The notes under the pieces: generated by a model
The model's input: only the letters and a program-made list of their open reading frames with translations
Told to the model about the DNA's origin: nothing
Database searches by the model: none
In this document: one piece after another, positions 58,406 through 64,000 of the stretch
How the letters are laid out: each line of letters opens with the position of its first letter
Position numbering within the stretch: the stretch's first letter is position 1
Program-made: the position numbers and the translations under genes
From: a virus
Reading direction: 5' to 3' (one strand)
Virus record (IMG/VR): IMGVR_UViG_3300042453_002197
Location: 1 to 64,000 of that record
Length of the DNA stretch: 64,000 nt

Positions 58406-58986
58406 AATTTTTGTATTACGACTTCAATCGCACTTTCTGCAAAAGTGTATCTAGTTTGATCCACACCAAACATTGATTTGAAATTTAAGTTATCCAGTAA
58501 CTCAATTTTTTTAATTCTTATATCTTTTTTGTACAAAGACAATAAATCAAACAAATTAATACTCTTTACACACCATGATATATCTTTATTAATAGTAAAT
58601 GAAAATTTGTGATCGCTATTAAACGAGGATGGCCATTGGCCTTGCTCGTATAAATCTTCATCGGGGACTGTTATTACTAAATGTCCACGTGGTTTAATAA
58701 CTCGCAACCAATTTTTTAGCGCAATATGTGGTGCAAACATATGTTCTAAACAATGACTGCTTACAGCAAAATTAAAAGTATTATCTTCTATTGTAGCGAG
58801 ATATTGAGCATCACCATTGGAAATATCCCATGAATAAATAGCATTAATTAGTGGAAAAAATTCACCATATTTTGCTAAACTGTCTTCACCAGCGCCTATA
58901 TCAATCCCTGATCCAACAAAGTATTCTCTAATAAATCTAGAATCATTTAAACGTCTGATAACAGACTTTTGCATTTCTTGTGCCAT
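58402..58986 (-). CDS. class I SAM methyltransferase
   Basis: 194 aa. GSGIDIGAGEDSLAKYGEFF, SSHCLEHMFAPHIALKNWLR and PRGHLVITVPDEDLYEQGQW: UbiE/COQ5-like type 11 methyltransferase. Overlaps its neighbour by 4 bp. Confidence 0.87.
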   Translation of the reverse strand: MAQEMQKSVIRRLNDSRFIREYFVGSGIDIGAGEDSLAKYGEFFPLINAIYSWDISNGDAQYLATIEDNTFNFAVSSHCLEHMFAPHIALKNWLRVIKPRGHLVITVPDEDLYEQGQWPSSFNSDHKFSFTINKDISWCVKSINLFDLLSLYKKDIRIKKIELLDNLNFKSMFGVDQTRYTFAESAIEVVIQKL

Positions 58987-58987
58987 G

Positions 58988-59572
58988 TTATTGTTTAAAA
59001 TTATAACTTAAACTAATTCTCAGATGATTAGATTCATGTCTTTCCACAGCATGTAATAAATAACTCGGAAATACTATCAAAGTGCCAGGTACACTATTAC
59101 ATATTACTTGACTGACTGTTTCTTGAGATATACCAGATTGTTTCACATAATACATATTATTTACAGGACTATTTAAAAATATTCTAGCCCCGTCTTTCTC
59201 ACATGTCAAAATATATATTGCTGAAACAACACTGGTAGGATGAACATGGTTTTCTTGAAAATCATTACGTTCATAAATATTAAACCACGAACCATTGTTA
59301 GTTAAGGATGATACATCTATATTAACTTTTTTACAGTAAGTAAAAACTTCATTTATAACCCATGAGTTTAAATTAGCAAATTTTTTATCCGTAACAATTT
59401 CATATTTGCCATCACTTGTATTATAAGTTTTATTTGATAGCCAACCTTGACCACCTGACTTTACTTGTGAACGTAAATTAATACAGTGTGATACTAGTTC
59501 ATTTTGTATGATATCGTGATGTGGGTTAACCGAGGTTCCCACAAGTGTAGGGAAAAATGCGTTTATATCCAT
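58988..59572 (-). CDS. 2OG-Fe(II) oxygenase (TIGR02466-like)
   Basis: 194 aa from ATG 59572, overlapping the sulfotransferase end. FFPTLVGTS start, NIYERNDFQENHVHPTSVVS, IVFPSYLLHAVERH and RISLSYNF are the markers of the phage 2OG-Fe(II) family. Likely hydroxylates protein or sugar. Confidence 0.85.
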   Translation of the reverse strand: MDINAFFPTLVGTSVNPHHDIIQNELVSHCINLRSQVKSGGQGWLSNKTYNTSDGKYEIVTDKKFANLNSWVINEVFTYCKKVNIDVSSLTNNGSWFNIYERNDFQENHVHPTSVVSAIYILTCEKDGARIFLNSPVNNMYYVKQSGISQETVSQVICNSVPGTLIVFPSYLLHAVERHESNHLRISLSYNFKQ

Positions 59573-60357
59573 GCATTCCAAAAAATTTCTCTATTATATT
59601 GTTCATACAAATCTAAACCAAGATATTCAACACAATTTACAGTTGTTTTATTAATCTCAGACTTTATTTTGTGTAAATTTGGCAATCCAACTGCATGATC
59701 ATTATATATTTCATCTTGTTTTATGTTTTGAAAATCATGATCAAAATGTGGTATTTCAAAAAAATCATATATTCTTTTTGTTTGTGCTTTTGGACTGCTG
59801 CAATATCTGTTGTAATCAACAAATAAAAATCTATCTAAATAACCCATAATTATAGCGTCTTTAATATGTCTATGAGCTAATCCCATCGCACCATCTGGTC
59901 CCGCGTAATAATATGCTCGTCCCGCAATGCTACTACCCTCACGTAATGATAGATCGGCTCTAGTAAAAAATAATGGATTTTCTTTTCTAAGACGTTCAAA
60001 ACTAGCCAGTATTTCGGCAGGATTTCTTACACAAACAATTATTTTTACCTGGCGTTGCAGTACTTCCTCAACCGCGGCTAGTATAGGAATCCAACCACGA
60101 TCTTTATCAAAGATTATAGGTTTTTCTATATGTGAGTAATATCCTTGTAAAATACCTGATAAAACACCACGTTTGGCTTGATAATTTGGATACTCTTGAT
60201 TAGATTCAATAGAATTCCAATTAGCATTAACTGTTCCAAAAATTGAAGCTAACGAAGTCACAGATTCACCATGAATTTTTGGATTTTGTTTTAAAATATT
60301 TGTTATAAGAGTTGAGCCTGATCTGGGTAATCCAGAAATAAAATGTAGAGTTTTCAT
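59563..60357 (-). CDS. sulfotransferase
   Basis: 264 aa. FISGLPRSGSTLITNILKQN (5'-PSB PAPS loop) and IIVCVRNPAEILASFERLRK (3'-PB). Typical bacterial/phage carbohydrate sulfotransferase length. Combines with the APS-kinase-like fusion to allow sulfation of the glycan. Confidence 0.92.
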   Translation of the reverse strand: MKTLHFISGLPRSGSTLITNILKQNPKIHGESVTSLASIFGTVNANWNSIESNQEYPNYQAKRGVLSGILQGYYSHIEKPIIFDKDRGWIPILAAVEEVLQRQVKIIVCVRNPAEILASFERLRKENPLFFTRADLSLREGSSIAGRAYYYAGPDGAMGLAHRHIKDAIIMGYLDRFLFVDYNRYCSSPKAQTKRIYDFFEIPHFDHDFQNIKQDEIYNDHAVGLPNLHKIKSEINKTTVNCVEYLGLDLYEQYNREIFWNAWI

Positions 60358-60387
60358 TGAAGTATTTCCATTTAACTAGTATTTTAT

Positions 60388-61440
60388 TTACTCTGTACCA
60401 GTGTTATTGTTATTTTTTTTAGGATATTTAATTAACAATTCGTTTTTAACTTGCTCAAAAGTATCTTCCCATTTACTAAATTTTTTCTGTCTAAACACTG
60501 TGGTATTTTCTGTATACCAAGGACTATGTCTGTCTCCATAAGCCCACACGTGATAAGGTAAAATTGGAATTATTACCCAAGTTTGTTTGCCCATGGCTGA
60601 TGCTAAATGCGCAATGCTTGTGCATGATGAAATGACTAAATCTAAATTTTCAATACAAGCTGCGGTGTCTTCCCAGCTTATTAAAGTATGATTAAGATCA
60701 GATATAGCATCAGGTAATTCTCGTAGATCGTTATCACGTTGCAGTGAATACCATTGACAATGTGGGAATTCTTTGTGAATGTTAATCAACATTTCTGGTG
60801 GAAATATTCTAAATTGTTGATGTTCAAATTTAGGATTGCCACTCCAACGAATACCTATTTTTGGTTTATCTGATTTTATTAATGTTCTCCAAATTTCTAT
60901 ACTTTCTGATTTGGCAAAAATATATGGGTCATTTGGTATTGTTTCTGCGGTGTGACCAAAAACCCAACTACAACTAAACCCTGGAATCCAAAAATCATGA
61001 TATGTTGACTGAACTTGATCTAATGTAATACATTCAGTAACACCTGGTATACGTAAAAATAATGAATGAATAGTTTTGTCGCAACATAATATGCATCTAC
61101 CACCACGTCGCCAAACCTCAGTGGCAAATCTTGCCTGTATTATGTTATCGCCGTAACCACCCTCTAAATTTATAATTACTATTTTATTTTTTAAATCAGT
61201 TCCATCCCAAATAGGCTTTTGTGTAGACAATTTAGGTCCACCATATACACTAAGTGATCTACCATATTCAAGACATTGAAATCCTTCTTGAAATTTACCT
61301 TGATTAATCAAAAACCAACCTCTATTAAATTTTGCTCTATAATTATCTGGAACACTTGCCTCTAATTCTTGTGCGATTTTCCAAGCTTCATCAAATCTAC
61401 CACGTATCATTAAATTTAATTGTTGATCTATCAAGTGCAT
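60388..61440 (-). CDS. TPR plus GT9-like glycosyltransferase
   Basis: 350 aa. N-terminal TPR-like repeat (RGRFDEAWKIAQELEA; FNRGWFLINQGKFQEGFQCL), then IINLEGGYGDNIIQARFATE, KPKIGIRWSGNPKFEHQQFR and VISSCTSIAHLASAMGKQTW. Second member of the same type as at 56614-57831. First gene of the cluster; TGAGGG ribosome site. Confidence 0.85.
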   Translation of the reverse strand: MHLIDQQLNLMIRGRFDEAWKIAQELEASVPDNYRAKFNRGWFLINQGKFQEGFQCLEYGRSLSVYGGPKLSTQKPIWDGTDLKNKIVIINLEGGYGDNIIQARFATEVWRRGGRCILCCDKTIHSLFLRIPGVTECITLDQVQSTYHDFWIPGFSCSWVFGHTAETIPNDPYIFAKSESIEIWRTLIKSDKPKIGIRWSGNPKFEHQQFRIFPPEMLINIHKEFPHCQWYSLQRDNDLRELPDAISDLNHTLISWEDTAACIENLDLVISSCTSIAHLASAMGKQTWVIIPILPYHVWAYGDRHSPWYTENTTVFRQKKFSKWEDTFEQVKNELLIKYPKKNNNNTGTE

Positions 61441-61493
61441 TTAAAAAACCCTCATTATTGATATATTTACTTTTATCTTTCAACTAAAATTTT

Positions 61494-64000
61494 TTAAGAT
61501 TTTAGTGCATGCGTAAAACTGTTACCCATACTCGCACTTAACATTGTCCAACTACTAGATCCTACTTGCGTTGGACTAGACCTATTAATAGTGTTATTTA
61601 ATCCTAATTGTCCTTTACTGCCATCACCCCAAGCAAACAATTTATAGTCTGATCTAATGGCAGCACTCATACTACTACCAGTGCTTACTGTTGTCCAACT
61701 ACTGACACCTATTTGTACTGGACTTGATCTATTTAAAGTTGTTCCATCTCCTAGTCTGCCACTTGAACCTACTCCCCATGCAAATAATTTGTAGTCTGAT
61801 CTTATAGCTAAAGAATGATAACCGCTAGAACTAATACTAATCCAATTGCTTGTACCAATTTGAGTAGGACTACTTCTAGATAGAGTATCATTTAATCCTA
61901 ATCTACCAGAAGTCCCTAATCCCCATGTAAACAATGCGCCATCACTTCTTATTGCTGAAGTAAATGACTCACCGATACTAACAGTGGTCCAACTACTTGA
62001 ACCGACCTGAATTGGACTGTTAAAATCACTAATATTATTTCCTACTAATGCTGGACTACTTCTGTCTATAGTTTCATTAATTCCTAGACCCAATCTTCCA
62101 CTTGTACTAGCACCCCAAGTGAATAACAAATTGTCAGAACTAATCGCAGCAGTATGTACTCCTCCAGCCGAGACACTTGTCCAACTACTTGCGCCTATTT
62201 GCGTAGGACTACTTCTATCTATGATGTCGTTAACTCCTAATCTGCCAGGGTTTCCAACTCCCCAGGCATATATTGTGCCATCAATTTCTTTTCCAATCGT
62301 ATGATATCTTCCAGCACTAACACTGGCCCAGCTACTAGTACCAATTTGCGTAGGACTACTTCTGTTAATGGTATCACCAACTCCTAATCTACCGCTAGTT
62401 CCCGGTCCCCAGGCAAATAATATATTATCTGATAATATACCGACGGAGTGTTGATATCCCGCACTAACACTAGTCCAACTACTAGTTCCCACTTGTACGG
62501 GACTACTTCTAGTTATTGTGTCGCCTAATCCTAATCTACCACTAGTTCCAATACCCCACGCAAATAGTGCGCCATCGGTTCTTATGGCCAACGTCTGACT
62601 GCCGCCACCAGTAACACTAGTCCAACTACTAGTTCCCACTTGTGTAGGACTAATTCTATCTAGGGTATCATTTACACCTATTTGACCATTTACATTATCT
62701 CCCCAAGTAAATAATATTCCATCCTGTCTTATAGCAGCCGTGTGATTTGATCCTGCTGCAACACTGGTCCAACTACTAGTACCAATTTGTATTGGACTGC
62801 TTCTATTTGACAGAAGACTTGCTCCCAATTGTCCGTCCGAATCAGTTCCCCACGTAAATAATATACCGTCCGTTCTAATTGCTGCGGTGTGTGCTCCACC
62901 TGCTGCAACACTAGTCCAACTACTAGTGCCTATTTGTGTAGGACTACTTCTAGAAATGGTGTCGCCGACTCCTAATCTACCGCCAATGCCTGATCCCCAC
63001 GTAAATAAATATCCATCATTTCTTATTGCAGCAGTATGTGCATAACCAGAACTAACACTGGTCCAACTGTATATAATCGTTCCTGTACCTAAAGTCCCAG
63101 CCGCTCCTTGTCCCCATGTAAATAATTTATAATCCGAATTGATAGCAGCACTATGAAGTGTTCTGGCGGCACTAATAACTCTCCAATCACCTGTGCCGAT
63201 CTGAACCGGACTTGATCTAGCAATAGTATCATCTAAACCTAATTGTCCACCAGCATTCAATCCCCAGCCGAACAATTTATTATCTGATCTTATTGCTAAT
63301 GTTGCATCATCACCAGCACTTACGCTAATCCAACTACTAGCTCCAACCTGTGTTGGACTACTTCTAGGAACACCAGTAGCACCAAGTCCTAAAATATCGG
63401 TACTAAGTACATTATCCCCCCAAACAAATAAAAGGTTGTCTGATCGAATAGCAGCAGTATGAGATTCTCCTGTACTCACCATTTTCCAACTTCTTAATCC
63501 AATTTGAACTGGACTGGAAGTACTTAATATTGAATTAGTACCAACAGTAAACGGATTACTCCTTAGAAGAGTTGAATTGTTACCAAGTTGGCCGTCGGCA
63601 CCTTGTCCCCAAGCCAACAATAGTGACTCTGTGTTAATTGCAACTGTATGTGTACCTCCAGCACTAACACTAGTCCAACTATTAGCTGGAAAAGAAACTA
63701 CAACTGGACTACTTCTGTTTGTTGTAGATGTAATTCCTAATCTTCCAGAAGAACCTAAACCCCATGCATATAATTGATTGTCTGATCTAATTGCCATGGA
63801 ATGATTCATTCCCGCCGAAACACTGATCCAACTACTAGTGCCAACTTGAGTAGGGCTGCTTCTAGTAATGGTGTCACCTAAACCTAAACCTAATTGTCCA
63901 TAAATATTTCTACCCCAAGTAAATAATTTGTAATCTGATCTTACTGCTAAACTAAAACCACCACCGGCACTAACACTTATCCAACTACTAATGCCAACTT
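61494..64000 (-). CDS. giant RCC1-repeat protein (5' end outside window)
   Basis: At least 834 residues in frame; it stays open through the right edge, so the start lies beyond 64000. Built of about 16 repeats of roughly 51 residues: SSWTSVSAGGxHTAAIRxDG, LFTWGxGxxGRLG, DTxxRSSPTQIG. Some repeats are shortened (GTIIYSWTSVSS) or extended (NNISDFNSPIQVG). RCC1 propellers usually have seven blades, so two or more propellers or an elongated fibre are likely. Possible adhesin or tail-associated protein; function unknown. Confidence 0.88.
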   Translation of the reverse strand, partial: VGISSWISVSAGGGFSLAVRSDYKLFTWGRNIYGQLGLGLGDTITRSSPTQVGTSSWISVSAGMNHSMAIRSDNQLYAWGLGSSGRLGITSTTNRSSPVVVSFPANSWTSVSAGGTHTVAINTESLLLAWGQGADGQLGNNSTLLRSNPFTVGTNSILSTSSPVQIGLRSWKMVSTGESHTAAIRSDNLLFVWGDNVLSTDILGLGATGVPRSSPTQVGASSWISVSAGDDATLAIRSDNKLFGWGLNAGGQLGLDDTIARSSPVQIGTGDWRVISAARTLHSAAINSDYKLFTWGQGAAGTLGTGTIIYSWTSVSSGYAHTAAIRNDGYLFTWGSGIGGRLGVGDTISRSSPTQIGTSSWTSVAAGGAHTAAIRTDGILFTWGTDSDGQLGASLLSNRSSPIQIGTSSWTSVAAGSNHTAAIRQDGILFTWGDNVNGQIGVNDTLDRISPTQVGTSSWTSVTGGGSQTLAIRTDGALFAWGIGTSGRLGLGDTITRSSPVQVGTSSWTSVSAGYQHSVGILSDNILFAWGPGTSGRLGVGDTINRSSPTQIGTSSWASVSAGRYHTIGKEIDGTIYAWGVGNPGRLGVNDIIDRSSPTQIGASSWTSVSAGGVHTAAISSDNLLFTWGASTSGRLGLGINETIDRSSPALVGNNISDFNSPIQVGSSSWTTVSIGESFTSAIRSDGALFTWGLGTSGRLGLNDTLSRSSPTQIGTSNWISISSSGYHSLAIRSDYKLFAWGVGSSGRLGDGTTLNRSSPVQIGVSSWTTVSTGSSMSAAIRSDYKLFAWGDGSKGQLGLNNTINRSSPTQVGSSSWTMLSASMGNSFTHALKS

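Overview
The window looks like part of a T4-like (straboviral/cyanomyo-type) marine myovirus genome. It carries the recombination pair UvsX/UvsY, ssDNA-binding gp32, terminase gp16/gp17, head-completion gp4, neck gp13/gp14, tail terminator/sheath stabiliser gp15/gp3, sheath gp18, tube gp19 and dNMP kinase gp1. It also has T4-type late promoter boxes (NATAAATA), two HNH homing endonucleases and a tRNA cluster. Host cannot be read from the sequence; heptose, fucose and sulfate chemistry suggests a Gram-negative marine bacterium.

Layout. (1) 1-5850: RNA-rich early region, mostly on the minus strand. Most transcription units have a near-consensus sigma70-type promoter (TTGACA-17-TATAAT). It holds recognisable tRNAs (Asn, Asp, Met, Tyr, Cys, Leu, Ser, Ser, Val), several aberrant tRNA-like genes, small hypothetical genes, and between 1.4 and 3.8 kb an array of long inverted-repeat hairpins that alternate with tRNAs or small structured RNAs. 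Most non-Watson-Crick positions in these stems become G-U pairs only on the minus strand. (2) 6.0-11.8 kb: an AT-rich cassette arranged divergently, with one radical SAM enzyme, five double-stranded-beta-helix (2OG-Fe or aspartyl-hydroxylase-like) proteins, a sulfotransferase-like protein and hypotheticals. (3) 11.8-29.3 kb, minus strand: a large possible internal head protein, a nucleotidyltransferase-cupin fusion interrupted by an HNH gene, uvsY, uvsX, gp32, gp17, a second HNH gene, several small head-associated candidates whose N-termini resemble T4 capsid-targeting sequences, gp16 (apparent ATT start), gp4 and a large tail-tube-like virion protein. (4) 29.3-39.9 kb: gp19, gp18, gp1, gp13 and a conserved hypothetical on minus; gp14, gp15/gp3 and a Nudix hydrolase on plus. 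(5) 39.9-61.4 kb: one long minus-strand, overlapping-gene cluster for a surface glycan: oxygenases, glycosyltransferases (GT10, GT4, GT25, GT9-like and others), GDP-mannose dehydratase, a short aminotransferase, acetyltransferase, APS-kinase fusion, a near-complete heptose pathway split over several genes, methyltransferases and a sulfotransferase. (6) 61.5 kb to the right edge: a giant RCC1-repeat protein running off the window.

How it may work together: regions 3 and 4 build the head and contractile tail and handle recombination-dependent replication. Region 5 could make and attach modified heptose/fucose sugars to virion or host surface. Region 1 supplies tRNAs. The structural-RNA array in region 1, the homing-endonuclease insertions with duplicated host-gene ends, the leaderless-looking late genes and the radical SAM/oxygenase cassette are the least ordinary parts.
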